Of a DNA stretch of 64,000 nucleotides, positions 22,232 through 34,710 are shown in pieces. The stretch's first letter is position 1. Each line of letters opens with the position of its first letter. Origin of the DNA: Cheilinus undulatus (taxonomy: Eukaryota; Chordata; Actinopteri; Labriformes; Labridae); contig NC_054869.1 of assembly GCF_018320785.1 (NCBI RefSeq), forward strand, positions 41,505,789 through 41,569,788, written 5' to 3'. A model generated the notes under the pieces. That model was not told the origin of the DNA. It worked only from the letters and a program-made list of their open reading frames with translations, and made no database searches. The position numbers and the translations under genes are program-made.

Positions 22232-25200
22232 TTTATTGTCTTCCTTCGGTAAAGACCATGATTATTTAATCCTTTCACAAATTAATCAGCAGTTCAGATT
22301 GAAAATAAAAAAAACAAGTTATCAACAGAAATAAATGAATCAATTTATATTAAAAAAAATCTCTCTAGTATCAAGGAAAATTGGACTTTATACACAAAAC
22401 GGCAGCTGAAGCTTTCTGACAAAACGAAGAGCAGAATTTGTCCAAATTTCTGCAGAATCACAAAGACAGCAAATAACAGCAGCTTTGAACATAAAATCAC
22501 AAAATACAAAATATTTCACAAACATTTTCCTTGCAAGATTGACCAAGAGGAGGAAAAGATGCCGTCATATACATTCAACTCCAGATTCATTGTTTTACAC
22601 TGGTGTTGTAGTCATTTTTAAAGGGTTTCTTCCCTTCAGGAACTTTGAACTATTGCATTACTTTACATCTCTTGTTATGAATATTCCTCATGCCCATGTG
22701 TACATTTTTTGACACAAGTACAGACAAACATTAAGAAAACTTTCATAAAAAAGTGATAAACTCAGGGAGTGAGCATTTTCCTTGACGTATGAGCTACTAA
22801 TATGAGCTTTTATTGGAAACAAATGAAAATTGGATCTAACAAACATTTCAGCATTTTTAAACTGTGAAAGCAGGGCTGGATAATATATTGAGTTTTTAGG
22901 AGAAATCAATTAATTTTACATGAGATATCGAGTTAGACCATGTGGTTTCAGGTCAGTTTCTATTGCCTTCCAAACACATATTTCAATGGAGTGCATTAAA
23001 CTTCTTTGTCTGACCACAAGTCAAAGCTTTAAAAATAATTAATTCTTACTACTGGTTTACCCATTTTAGCACATTGATTCTTTGATTACACCGGCTAAGC
23101 TTCAAGAGAATTCCCACAAAGTTTCAGGCAAACTAATTTTTGATCTACAATGCTCTGCTTGCTTCTCTTTGTGCATCTAAATAGAGAAAATCCTAAGAAA
23201 ATCATGCTGTTTCATATAAACATCTTCACTGACAATATTGTCTGCTGTTGGCTTTGATGGTTTTTGATGGTATTTAATGGCTAAACCTTTACATCAGATG
23301 TGAAGCTCTACAGGTGGTGTGCATTTTATTATACTGCAAGTTGTGGGACCATGTCATCAGGCTTTAAATTTATGATTACTTTATCCACCGGCAAGTTTCT
23401 GATAAAATAGTGTCCTGCTCAAGCCCATACATTTTACTCATATTAAATTGTTCTGAAATTTAAATACAAATTACTGCCATCTTTTTATTACAGTAATTAG
23501 CCGACTAAAAAATGCTACGAATATGCTAAAAAATTCATTATCTTTAACACATTTTACAAAGCTTTTTAATGTCAAACAAGTTACAGCTCCTTAGTGCACA
23601 GCAGACTGGAGTACATGCTGAAATAATCACGTCTTTATGAGAAGTGGGGAAGATGTCTTGAATCGGTTTGAATGGAAAACCATTTCTGAATCAAATTCTG
23701 ACCCCCAGATCTAGAATCTGAATCAAATTATGAGATACTTAAAAGTTCACATCTCTAACTGCCATCATATTTGCTAAATTTAGACAGTGCTCTCTGTAAG
23801 AGACAAAAACAAAAAATCCACGACAAAAGACATGTGAAAATATTCATTTGACCACTGACTCTGAAAAAAAAACCGACCCTGCTCTCCCTGTTGGCTCTAC
23901 AGCAACTATGGGTTAAAATCTGGCTTAGATAGATCTTAAGATCTGATGTTTTATTGTAGGAAAGCTTTTATTAAAATCTACTTTAAACAGTGCCATTATA
24001 TAACTGAGTTTACATTGTGTTAAAATATTGTACATTTTGACAACCTCAGTTTGCACTTGGCCACATTATGTCCAGGCTAGAGCATTTTGAAGCTTAAGGA
24101 GCAAATTTCACCTCACCTAGAAGCAGTACACATCAACTGGATTAGCAGGTGCCCTAAATCATCACACTTAGTTCCTGCTTTAATAAAATGTCCTTCAAAA
24201 AGTACAGCAACCCCAAAGGCTCTGTGCTTCCTCAACTAAATTTAAAACTTCAACTCCGCAGAAGAATCTGAAGAAAATTTAAAGCAACAAGCAGTAAAGA
24301 TGTAACACAGCTGCTTAGCCATGATTTTAAAGGAAATGTGATTTTAAAACATAATCCAGGTGTCAATATCAATTGACAAGTTTTATCAGCTATTAATGCT
24401 GAAGTTTTACCTTGTTACTTCATGACTTTTAAAAAAAAACTTTTTGTCTTATATATGTACATGCAAAGTTTTTGTTTTCACCTTCCCATGTGAATAACTG
24501 ACTTCTACATCAAAATGACATAACTGCACTACAAGCAGTCTAACTACATTTTCATCTGCTGCAGAGAGAAGCATATTTGCATCTGCTGACACATTTTCTA
24601 GAGATACAAATCCTGGACATAAACCCATGGCCTTTACACGTGTGCAGAACTCCTGGAAATGTTTCAAATATTGGGGTAAACTACATGTATAAATGCAAAC
24701 TGAAATATCATTCACCCTGTCTAAATCTGGACCTTTTTCCTGACAGTCCACTAGAAAGCATTTCTGCAAAAATCTGGGTGAGCTGATGTGGGAACACAGC
24801 AGGAAATACTCAGGAAAATTCATCCACCATAACCCTACAAGGGTCCACACATTATACTGCATTTGGGTTTCAAGAGTGAACATAATCAATATATGTACTC
24901 ACTTTTTATAATCAACTGTCTCCCAGGATAGATGAGATTCAAGTTATTGGGTGTCAAGTCTTGATAAAGTTGAGGCCATAACCCCATAGGAGTACAAAGA
25001 GGCAATTTCAAAGTACATTAGAATAATTTTGTTTTTGTTGGTGTTTCACAATGTTGATAACTGTGTACAAAGTTAAAATTCTAACTAATGCTCCAAATTA
25101 AAAAAAAATCTTCAATGGTAATAACTCAAATATGCAAAATGCAAGTAGGAAGACAAATGAAACGCCATTATATGATGCAAATGCTTGTTAAATGAATCCC

Positions 25201-25364
25201 CAGAGCTCAGTGTCAAGAGTCTCTCAGGCAGAAGTTTCCATGTTGATTGTTTTGTGTGCTCACTGTGTCTGGGGAGATGTTTTAACCTGTTGTTGTGCTG
25301 AGATGAACAATCAGTTCATTTCTAATGTGGCGATGGCTGGAGTGTGCCGGGTTCTTCTCCAGAC
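22232..25364 (-). other. golm1: Probable golm1 3' UTR exon
   Basis: On the minus strand a good acceptor (TTTTTCTTGCAG, then GTCTGGAG from 25364) follows the golm1 stop-codon exon, whose donor (AAG, then GTACAC) begins 1 nt past the stop. The candidate exon could run to AATAAA at 22232-22237. The length, about 3.1 kb, is long but possible. A 146-codon ORF lies inside (24449-24889). Earlier poly(A) sites may be used. This is inference from splice and poly(A) signals only. Confidence 0.5.
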
Positions 25365-25451
25365 CTGCAAGAAAAAGTCAATACTGTCTAATTAAGAAAG
25401 CATGTACATTTGAGTATTTCTACTAATACAAAGAAAGAGCTCAGCAGATCT

Positions 25452-26208
25452 ACAACCTTAATTCCAGAAAAGTTGGGACACAGTGTAAAATGTAATTACA
25501 ACCAGAATGCAATAATTTGCATTCTTTTTTTATTACATTTGATTACATTTAATTAATGAGACATTTTACCATTTCATGATATTATTAGGTCGTTTTGAAT
25601 TTAATGGCAGCAACATATCTTTTAAAAAGTAGGGACAGGGCCATGTTTGCAACTGTGTAGCATCCCCTCAACAGTCTGTAAATGTCTGGGAAGTGAGGAC
25701 ACCAGTTGCTTGAGTTTTGGGAGAGGAATGTTGTCCCATATGGCTCACATATGGCTTCTTCTTTGCATGATACAGCTTTTACTTGCATTTGTGGATTTCC
25801 TGAGTCCATGCAGTGATTTCCAGAGCAGAATCATGCCTCTACCATCTTTACTTCTGAGACTCTGACTCTCTAAGATGCTCTTTTTACACCCATTTTACTG
25901 TCATGTCGACAGTTAACCTAATTAGTTAGAAAATGCCACTCCAGCTATTTTTCCATTGGTAAAACTTACTTTTCCAGCTTTTTGTTGCCCCGCCCCTAAT
26001 TTTTTGTGACATTCTGCTGCCCTTAAGTTTTGAAAGGAGCAAAAATTGTTCACAAAATAATCTCAGGTTCAACAATGTCTCAGGTTCAACAACTTATATG
26101 CTGTTAATGTTCTATTGTGGATAAAATATGGGTTTATTAAATCTGAAAATCATTGCATTCTGTTTTTATTTACACAGTGCCCCAACTGTTTTGGAATTGG
26201 GGTTGTAC
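25452..26208. mobile_element. DNA transposon derivative with terminal repeats of about 60 bp
   Basis: The left end TACAACCTTAATTCCAGAAA, then AGTTGGGACACAGTGT, and the reverse complement of the right end TACAACCCCAATTCCAAAAC, then AGTTGGGGCACTGTGT form a long imperfect inverted repeat bordered by TA. The approximately 630-bp interior shows no intact transposase. It lies in the golm1 intron after the stop codon. The family is common in fish; its superfamily assignment is uncertain. Confidence 0.65.
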
Positions 26209-27008
26209 ATTTCCAAAAATCTATAACTGTGTGACTATAAATAACCAACCTTTTCCTAGCCCCCGTGATTCTTAAAGTGAATTCTGGGTTTGACCTCTGT
26301 TGCTTTTTCCGTAGTAATGAGGTCTTATTGTTATTATTGTAGTGATTCATAGATTTAACTGTGTAAACGTCTTCAGTTACACCTAGGACAGAATGTTGTG
26401 ATTATTCCTCTGACTACTTTTATCGATGGATGGGAGGACTATATATATAAAAATGTCCTTAGATCACATACACAAGTATATTTAGCTAACTTTATTAGTT
26501 TCCTCATCATAAGTTCCACTTTCCATCAGACCACTTTGACTGATGTTAATGTCAAACTGATGCATTTGTGCATCCCTACAAGTGATATTAATGAATGCAC
26601 ATGATCTTCAACTTACACTTTTCATGTCTATCTGATGTTCTTCATGTTTGCATGTTTGCAATATGTTTTTACTGAATCTAAACTAATCCAACAGTTCACT
26701 TCTATGGAGTAATTTGTTAATCAGAGGGTAGCTGACAACTAGGATAAGTTTATCAGTCTGCACTAAAAAGGTGTGAAAGCAGGGTCATTATACTAAGGTT
26801 TGTATCCAACAGGTAAAATGCATGCATGCTGAGGGTGAGAGTATTTCTTGTTTACCAAGAAAATTTTCTCTTACTTGTGATAAATTCCAATTTTTGTGAT
26901 GAGTTCATTGATGTTGTTTATATTGCAATAATGATTAAACTGAAATTAACTGAATAACTATGGTAATCATTTTGACATGATATAAGGAAAGCAAGACAGC
27001 AGTGTACC

Positions 27009-30000
27009 TTAGACTTGAGCAAGCTCAGCCTGTTTGTCTGCTTCAAACTCGCCTTCATTCTCATCGTCCCCGTTATAGTCAGCCAGCTCCTCCTCCATCT
27101 CCTTGTCTATCAGCGAGAGCAATAAGATATCAGCATAAAACACACATCAATCCCCTCCTGCCACAGTTCATCTACTCAAACTGTTCCATCCTAAATATAA
27201 TACCAATATTTTCAGCACGTTTAGCCTGCTGCTGCTTCTCCAGGTCAACTCCACCGACTTGTTCTTCTGCATCATATTCATCTTGCTCATCCAGTTTCTG
27301 ACCAGGAGACTCATCTGCCTTAGCCTGGCTGAGAAGCATGCCCTCCATGCCAGGGTCAACCTCTGAAGAGAGAATTTAAAAAAAATCACAGTTTTGATTC
27401 ACAGAAAATTCACAGCCTCATCACTTTGAACATCTTGAGTAGCTCCCAAGCTGTCACTGAACAAGGCAGAGTGGACTATGAGTTTTTTACCTTCTGCCTG
27501 AGCGCCTTCTTCATGAGCATCCATCACTTCCACCTCTTTATCCTCAGTCAGGTTGTTCTTCACAAGTTTACCGGCCTCCGCCTCACCCTCCTCCGTAGCA
27601 ACAGCTCCCTCTGGTGGTGACAAAATGTCCTGCTTCCCTGCAGTAGCTGAAGGAACTGAAAAATCCTTCGCTGTGGCCTGGTTCAGAGAATCAGCAGCTG
27701 GGGGACAAACATTGCACAAACTTAAAGGCTGGAGCTGCAAGTATTCATCAAGATATTTGTAAATAGCAGCACACAAATATGTGTCTGTCATTGCATACTT
27801 TTACAAAATGTAATACTGAAAAAAATTAAGAGATTTGTGTCTTTTACCTCTGTCTACAATGATCTCGTTGGTCAATAGTTCAGGTGTTTCTTTTTCTTTC
27901 GACTGAGAGAGGCCTGGTGTGTGGCTCACAACAGTTGCTGTCTTAACTGTTTCTGCCCCAGTATTGGTTGCTCCATCCACAACATTTTCCTTCTGCAGAG
28001 TTAACATCAAAAGATACCTTTACCTAGTGTCAAACAAAGGGTAGCTGACAAATACAACTAGAAAAGTTGGAAACACTGAACATAGTGAACACTTTTATAT
28101 ATATAGGCCTTTTATCCAGTAGAGTATTGATATACTGAGTCTTTATACCTTTAAAAAGAGCAAGTTTTCTTTCACTTCCAGTATCATTGTCAGAAGATTT
28201 TTACAGAAAGATTTTCTTAGGGATGCACATATCGGATTTTTGCCAATATCCAGTATGCCAAAATTTACAAATTCCTCTTTGCCGATACCAATATTGATAG
28301 TGATATATACATGTGGTTCAAGCCCAAAGGCTCATTCATGCTTTATGCGTGTATGAAAGTACATCAGTCCGTTTTAAACTTTCCAAACTTCATTGCCCTC
28401 ATACTGACATGTGGCTGTTATGTTTAAGTGGGAATTGAAAAAACTAATCCACTAGAGGTCGCTGCCTCTCACAGAGCTACTTTGGCTACATTCACACTGC
28501 AGGCCTTAATGCTCAATTCTGAGTTTTTTCTCAGATCTGATTTTTTTGTTTGCCTGTTCACACTGCAGTCAACTTCCAAAAAACAGATATGTATCTGATT
28601 TAGAAGCATATACGAAAGTGGAAAATGAAAATGAAACCAAAATAAACTTATACCAGAGCGATGGGTACTGAGAGGTACTGCCAGCACATGGGCATGCCAA
28701 AAGAACAGGCTCACTGCTGTTTACTGATGACACGACTAGGCGAGAGCAGTATGTTACTGTATTCAAAGTCCCTGCTTTGACAAAAAAAAAAAGTGGTAAA
28801 AAGTAGCCATGTGCAGTAATATAGAAAGTGGAGGATGCATTGGATGAATCGTGATACATCATGGTATTGGATCAAATCAAATCACTGGCCTGATAACTGT
28901 AGTCAAATTGCCAGACCAGTCAAGACGCACAGCTCTAAAGTCAATCCCTATCATTACTTATACATGATTGCTTTAAACAATTTACAAAATAGGCAGATCA
29001 GTCCTGGACATTTTCCTTGATCTCAGTCCTTCTAGGGGACTTCGATTATCCCTCCGCTAAAACAGCTCTAAATCAGTTCATTCAGTTGATGTGCAACATG
29101 CTTACTGGTGAGGTGACCCCTTGAGAAACAATGAGTTTCTCCATTTTCTTCTGAACTTCAAGTTTCGCAGCTGCCACCCTCTCATCACACAGCTCCTTCT
29201 GGGACAGGACCTGGGAGTTACAATGGGTCCTACACATTCACACAAACACACAGATAAAGGTTCAGCTGCGATGCTGGAAACATGCTCTAAAAACAAAGAA
29301 TGATGAAATCAACATCAGGTTCTCCTTTTAAATAGAAATGTACAAAAAAAATCTTACATATCATAAGTGAGTTTGTTGTTAAGGGATTGGATGTTTCCTT
29401 GGCAACTCTGCAATTCCTTCTGAAGCTTCACAAGGTCGTCACTTAGCTGATTCACCTGACCTAGTGTACAGAACCACACAGGACATTCAGAGACATGTAA
29501 GAACTGAAAAAACATGTTTTCTACACAGCCCTGGTGGCTTTCAACCAGAAAAAAAAGCAAAATTTCAACAGTTACCTTTGAGTTCTTGTAGGGTTTTGGT
29601 ACTGGAGGTAATGTTCTGCTGCAGTATACCCTTTGGACAAACACACAAAACATGTATCCCTTTATACAGTGGGACAGTTTGTGAAATGAAGTGCATACAT
29701 AGTCAAGGAAGTGTTTTAATATGAACATTTAAACTGCTTGTTGGGTTGTGTGCACCTTTTCTTGGCTGCAGGTGTTCTGTACTCCTTCCAGCTGTCTCTT
29801 GTAGAGGCTTTCGATGTGGCTTATCTGCTCCTTCTGTCTCTGAATTTCCTCCTGGAACTCATTCTTCTTCAGCTCTGCTACTCCTCGCTCTGCTGCTCCT
29901 CGGCGCACCTGGCCTTCCAGCTCATACAGCTTGGTCTGTACCACATTAAGAAAAGAAGCTAAGGTTACACTACCTTTTTAACCACACATGTGTACACTGC

Positions 30001-30626
30001 TCGTCTGCTGTGGTACAAAAAGGGAAATGTTATGATGACAAAAATCAAGATGTGCACTAAACACTGGGAGAACTGTGCATTTGCTGATTGGAAGAGGCTG
30101 CTTTTTGAGCACTTCTTCTTCATGTAACTCATTCAGCAATAACAAGACATCACTGATAATAGTGAAGCTCAATTAAAAATGCAGACAACAAGGTCATTAT
30201 CCAGTTTGTTGCTATCAGTGAGTCAAATTCAAGATTATCTTTTGAAAGTTGTTCAAGCAAATCATAAAGCAACACAAAAAGACCATGTCACAACCAAAGT
30301 CAGAAAAGAAGACAAACTGAGGAACTGGTGATGTTTTTTTTTTAGCAATTCTGCTCATGAAAATTATGATGCATTTACTTTCCAGATCTGAATCAATAAC
30401 CCAAGGTACAAAAAAAATAACCCTTGCCAATAAGAAACACATTCATATGATGATAATTAAACCACAGAATCAGAGGCACACAGATAGAGTAACCCACCTG
30501 TAGTTCCAGGTTGCGGGAGCTGGACACCCAGTAGTTAAAGCCCAAAACCAAAATACAGGCAATCAGAGCGCCGATCATCAGAGGGGGCGACCGTCCTCCT
30601 CGACGCCCGTTTCCCAGCCCACCCAT
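27009..30626 (-). CDS. golm1: Golgi membrane protein 1 (GP73-like), nine coding exons, 399 aa
   Basis: Type II membrane protein of the cis-Golgi. Exons, 5' to 3': 30626-30498, 29935-29756, 29630-29576, 29460-29358, 29229-29106, 27992-27848, 27697-27491, 27362-27204, 27106-27009. These sum to 1200 nt with matching phases; human GOLM1 is 401 aa. Residues 1-14 are the basic cytosolic tail (MGGLGNGRRGGRSPP), about 15-35 the membrane anchor (LMIGALIACILVLGFNYW), about 43-160 a coiled coil (ELEGQVRRGAAERGVAELKK, then KKNEFQEEIQRQKEQISHIE), then an acidic low-complexity luminal part ending EEELADYNGDDENEGEF and DKQAELAQV. The human furin site R-V-R-R at 52-55 reads Q-V-R-R here. The gene is tail-to-tail with naa35, as in human. 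The upstream exon at about 34600 is noncoding. Confidence 0.95.
28218..28340. repeat. Repeat copy with TAGGGATGCA end
   Basis: Starts TAGGGATGCACATATCGGAT, followed by pieces like TTGCCGATACCAATATTG and GTTCAAGCCCAAAGG. Similar starts occur at about 42917 and 59739. The end motif suggests a hAT-type family, but no matching right end is visible for this copy, so it is likely truncated. Confidence 0.4.
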
Positions 30627-30639
30627 AACTCTCACCAAA
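30498..30639 (-). other. golm1: First coding exon of golm1 with start codon
   Basis: A minus-strand acceptor (TTTGCACACAG) at about 30640 precedes 13 nt of 5' UTR and the ATG at 30626-30624. I chose this ATG over the one 12 nt upstream (giving MVRVMGG) because the upstream one lies across or before the likely acceptor, and MGGLGNGRR aligns with the human start. The exon encodes the cytosolic tail and membrane anchor and ends LELQ in phase 0. Confidence 0.8.
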
Positions 30640-30751
30640 CTGTGTGCAAACAGAAAAAAAAGGTCAGCCAGTGTCAGAATACACTATTTTTTCATTTACA
30701 TATAAATCCTACTTTTAATCTTTTATTTCAACTGACTAAAGGCTTAGCATG

Positions 30752-31230
30752 ACACGCCAGATGGATTTATTTCACGTATCCATCTGGTAAACCTCTTATA
30801 CACAGCACTTGGGAAGGGCAGAGCCTTTTAAAAAAAAACTCTGAGGGTAATCTGATGGACGTTCTGTTTGTCACATCTTTACAGGCCAATCAGAGCAACA
30901 AAACACGTGACGTAGCCGCTATTGAGGAGTAAACTCCATAGAGAGCTGCATCACGCAAACCATGGCGACTGTAGACATGTCAGTACACAACTTGACGTTT
31001 TTGAAAAGGAAACAACTCAATGCTGTTCTTTGTTCTTCTTTTAACAAAGAAATGTCATCAAGTTCTGATAAAACTTGCGCTGTAGCAGCATCCATGCTAA
31101 TGTCTTCCACCATATCTGCATATCTTGTCGCTGCTTGCTTAGCTATGTCATTACTCCGCCACGCCTGAAAGCACTGCCCTTGGCACTGATTGGTCCTGTC
31201 ACTTTCTAACCAGGCCCAAACAGTTCAGAC
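30752..31230 (-). repeat. RecQ-helicase-like repeat, copy 1, left part
   Basis: The minus strand encodes DISMDAATAQVLSELDDISL and LKEEQRTALSCF, a motif I know from the start of RecQ-like helicase ORFs dispersed in fish genomes; the helicase core itself is absent. A perfect 10-bp hairpin CCAGATGGAT / ATCCATCTGG lies at 30757-30787. A second copy at about 60811-61345 shares the hairpin, ORF and flanks. It is interrupted at 31230 by an insertion and resumes at 31771. Confidence 0.6.
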
Positions 31231-31762
31231 CATAGACTGTAGAAAGAATTGGACAAACCCCGTGTGACATCAGTTGTCTGCTTACAATAGGCGGACTCAA
31301 ACGGCTCTTGAAGCCAATCCGGAGGTATTCATATTGAAATTGCTGCCTCAACCGAACTTTGGATCAACATAACGGCCCGCCCACTAAGCGCGACTTCCTG
31401 TCAGCCTGCTGGCTAGCATTCTGGTTGACAGAAACAGAGCCTCTGCCTGCCGAGCTATCTGTCTATCAAATGAGATGCGCCAATCAGCTTTGATCCTAAA
31501 TATAATCCAAACGATCGTGGTACAAAAAAATTCACCCCCCGTACAGTGGGAGCACAATAAGACACTAGCCAATGAGACATGTTTGGTGTTTTGAACCAGG
31601 CTGTAAACCAGTTTATTTTGTGTGTCAGAACCAGCTGTTTAACAGGTGTCCAGATGGGACTTCCGGTGTTCCTGCAGCCAGCCTCAAGTGGACACTCGCA
31701 GTATAGCAATTTTTTGCACTTCTGCATTGACTTCATTTTTCAGGACCGAAGGTTGCCGCTTG
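31231..31762. mobile_element. 532-bp insertion with 8-bp target duplication inside the repeat
   Basis: GTTCAGAC occurs at 31223-31230 and again at 31763-31770. The paralogous copy at 61.2 kb has only one GTTCAGAC (61235-61242) joining the same two flanks, so the block between is an insertion. The insert starts CATAGACTGTAG and ends GGTTGCCGCTTG. I see no clear terminal inverted repeat; 8-bp duplications suggest hAT, but a SINE-like origin is possible. Confidence 0.7.
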
Positions 31763-31770
31763 GTTCAGAC

Positions 31771-31880
31771 GAGAACTTTACAAGATGGATTCGCCAGTGA
31801 GAAACACGCAAATGTGCATATCATCTGCTTTACAAGGTTACTAAAGACTAGCTGCTGCTGATTTCACAGGTAAGATAACT
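31771..31880 (-). repeat. RecQ-helicase-like repeat, copy 1, right part
   Basis: Continues the repeat after the 532-bp insertion: GAGAACTTTACAAGATGG, TTCGCCAGTGAGAAACACG and TTTACAAGGTTACT have direct counterparts near 61243-61315. Similarity fades after about 31880. Confidence 0.55.
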
Positions 31881-34599
31881 TTAAAAAAAAAAGGGGCTAT
31901 TGGTTGATTATTAATTTAAGTGGAAAAAGTTCTTTGTCAGGAAGCAGGAAGATACTTCAATTCCTGAAAAGTAGTGTCCCACTAAAAGCACGTCTTTGCC
32001 ATATCAGCAAAATTCAATATCCTGACTAAAGGACGTGCTTTCTGAATTCTTCAGTATTTACATAAAAGTACTGAAGGAAACAATGCTTAAAAAAACATTC
32101 CTGACACAACATTCAAACTCATGCTCTCTACCAGTGATCATTAACCAGCAGACCAAGGGCCACATCTGAGCCCCAGAATATGATCACGTTCACAAAATGT
32201 ATGGAGGAAAAAATATGTGGTATTTAGGGTATCTTTTTTCATTAATTCCCTACAGATTACAAAGCAGCCGCAAAACAACTGCAACTGAAATACTTTTATG
32301 ACATAAAGTCTGATCAGTTGTGTTTACAACTACAGTGTTCTGACTATGTATTTTACTTCCTTTCTTGCTTGTTTTTTCTTTTACTGTTCTTTGAATGTGC
32401 AATGTAGTTTTCAAGGACTGAACAAGAGCAGGAGACTGTGATCAGTCCCATCACAAACTGGTTAAAGAGGGAAAACAGAGAAACATGTACCAAAATGGCT
32501 TATTATTTACATTCAGGGGTTGATATAGTATCTAGTTTTCAGCCACCCCATCTTCACAGTCATTGTAGTTTTCTTTTACTTAAAAAAACTGAGAGGTGAT
32601 AATGTGAAAAATTATTTGAAAATCCCTAAAATGTCCCAAAAAATCCCTGTGCCTAGTGCACTGGTTGTATACTGAATAGTAGTAGCGCAGGAAAGAGATC
32701 CTCCTTTTATATGACTAAAATGTTGCTTAAGACTTATCCTGTCTACATCTAAGAATGAGGTCAAACTGGTGATTATCATCTATGTGTGTTTATCTTGTTT
32801 CAAAAACGATGGTCTTATCCAGCATTCTTCCTATGCATACCATTGTTTTAACCTTTGTTTTCTTAAAGGTACAGATTGTTTTAGAAGTATTCAGCAGACC
32901 AACCTTGGTGAAAATGAAACATAATATTTACAGTAGGTTTAAATTAGTGTTCAATCACCTTAATACACAAATTGTTTCATGTATATTAACTCAGAATTAA
33001 CCTTTAACTCATAAATAAGGAGGGTCCGGCCACACAAGGGACCATTTAACAGTTATTTTTAAAAAATTCCACAGGTTGCCATAGTTTAAACAAAACTAAG
33101 TGCTGAAAATCTGCATGATGAACTGCCAAAAAAACATAAATAAAGTTGCACCAATACATTATCAACAATTGCTTGCTAAACTTTACAAATGTTCAATGCA
33201 ATTTAGAGCGTGTGCAGCAGTTTGCCTACATCTGTTTTTTAGTTGAAAATAAGAAATTACTCAATATTTATTGCTCAAGAGTTGTATTTTTTTGTCATTG
33301 CATCCAAACAGGTATCGTACTGTGTGATTTTTGCTTGAATTATCAGTTTTAAAAATCTTGTTTTGTGACAACCTCAAATCAAACATTTAACGCAGCACAA
33401 TCTGGTTCTTCCAAACAATGTGCCTGTTAGATAAACAGAGCTTTCACTTACACTTATACACTCAGTGCAATTCCTGTCTCTACCCTGTTGCTGTATAGCA
33501 TTGTCTGGTTGTGACAATGTATACTATCACAGTAACTAATATGCACCCTGGGCATTGAATGAGCTGTGACATACCATGACTGTCTTTGAAAGCCTTTCAC
33601 AATGCTTTTACAAGCTGCCCTCCAGGGAACATGCTGCTGTGTCCTAACATTACCAACTCATTGACTTCACTCATTGGTGTGTCGTGGATACTGGTGCAGT
33701 GCTATTGCGTGTGTGCCTATTTTCTTATTTTTGATGTTTATAAAGTGTTTATCGTTTAGCCTTCGAGTTTTTTTCCAATGTGAAACTGTTATGTAGTATC
33801 CAGCATGACTTGCTGGAAAAAAATGGCTAAATAGAGGACGTTTGAAAACAAATATGCCCCCAATTCTGCCTTTCAGGTCATGCAAATCAACGAAATCTGC
33901 TGTTTTACGTGCTTAAAGCAGATATTGCAGACAACGGGAACAGGCGTCGTGGCAGCATCCAAAACCCTGCATCAAACATGAGAGAGATTAGACTAAATGT
34001 AATCTTAAAATTCAGCTGTAGTTTACCCGAAGAGACCGAAATGCATTTCATAGCCAAGCAAAAAATTAACATAGCTATTACTTAAATCATCTCTCAAAGC
34101 TAAGGTAACGTTATGGCACTGTATGACTCAAGGAAGTAAACCCCAGTCCAATAAAACAAGAATTACAAGATCAGAAAATGTGCCATGTTTCAAGTAACAG
34201 CACCGTAATTCAAACATTAAACATGTCGTATCATGAAAAAGGGCTTAGCGTCATTTATCCAATAAAAGTGTTAGCGTATTGATGAAGGCATATTGTATGT
34301 TTAGACCATCAAAGCTACATTCGGTTCAGAAAACGAGCTTTGCGTTCCCACTGATATCTTTTGTCAACAGACATCACACAGCCCTTACATTTTACAGTAT
34401 AAATTGTGAATAAAATGACATTGCTTTCGGGTTAAATTATTTGACTAATTAAGATTTTTATTCACCCAAAATGTAACCAGCGCTGCCGCAATACGTTGAA
34501 AGCTAACGCTAGCGTCATAAGCTAGCAGTGAAGCTTGTCCCCAGTTGCCGTTAGCTTTACGTTAATGATTTGCTATCCAGCGACTTGCCATCTACTTAC
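31881..34599. other. Rest of golm1 intron 1, no gene seen
   Basis: AT-rich sequence with only short chance ORFs, at most 72 codons. I recognise no exon, RNA gene or complete repeat here. Confidence 0.5.
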
Positions 34600-34710
34600 C
34601 CGGTGGACTCAGAAGTCAGGAATTAAATACCGACCCAAGTTTATGCGAAGAGATATGGTGATATGTTGCTCCTACAAAATTCTTCCTCGTTCCTCCAGCA
34701 ATTAACGCAT
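34600..34710 (-). promoter_or_regulatory. golm1: golm1 5' UTR exon and promoter region
   Basis: A strong minus-strand donor (CACCGG, then GTAAGTAG) has its first intron base at 34599, which fits a noncoding first exon ending at 34600. The sequence around 34480-34760 is richer in CpG than its surroundings (CGCTGCCGC, ACGTTGAAAGC, CTAACGCTAGCG). Transcription should start near 34.7 kb. An 81-codon plus-strand ORF here (34710-34955) is probably chance. Confidence 0.55.
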
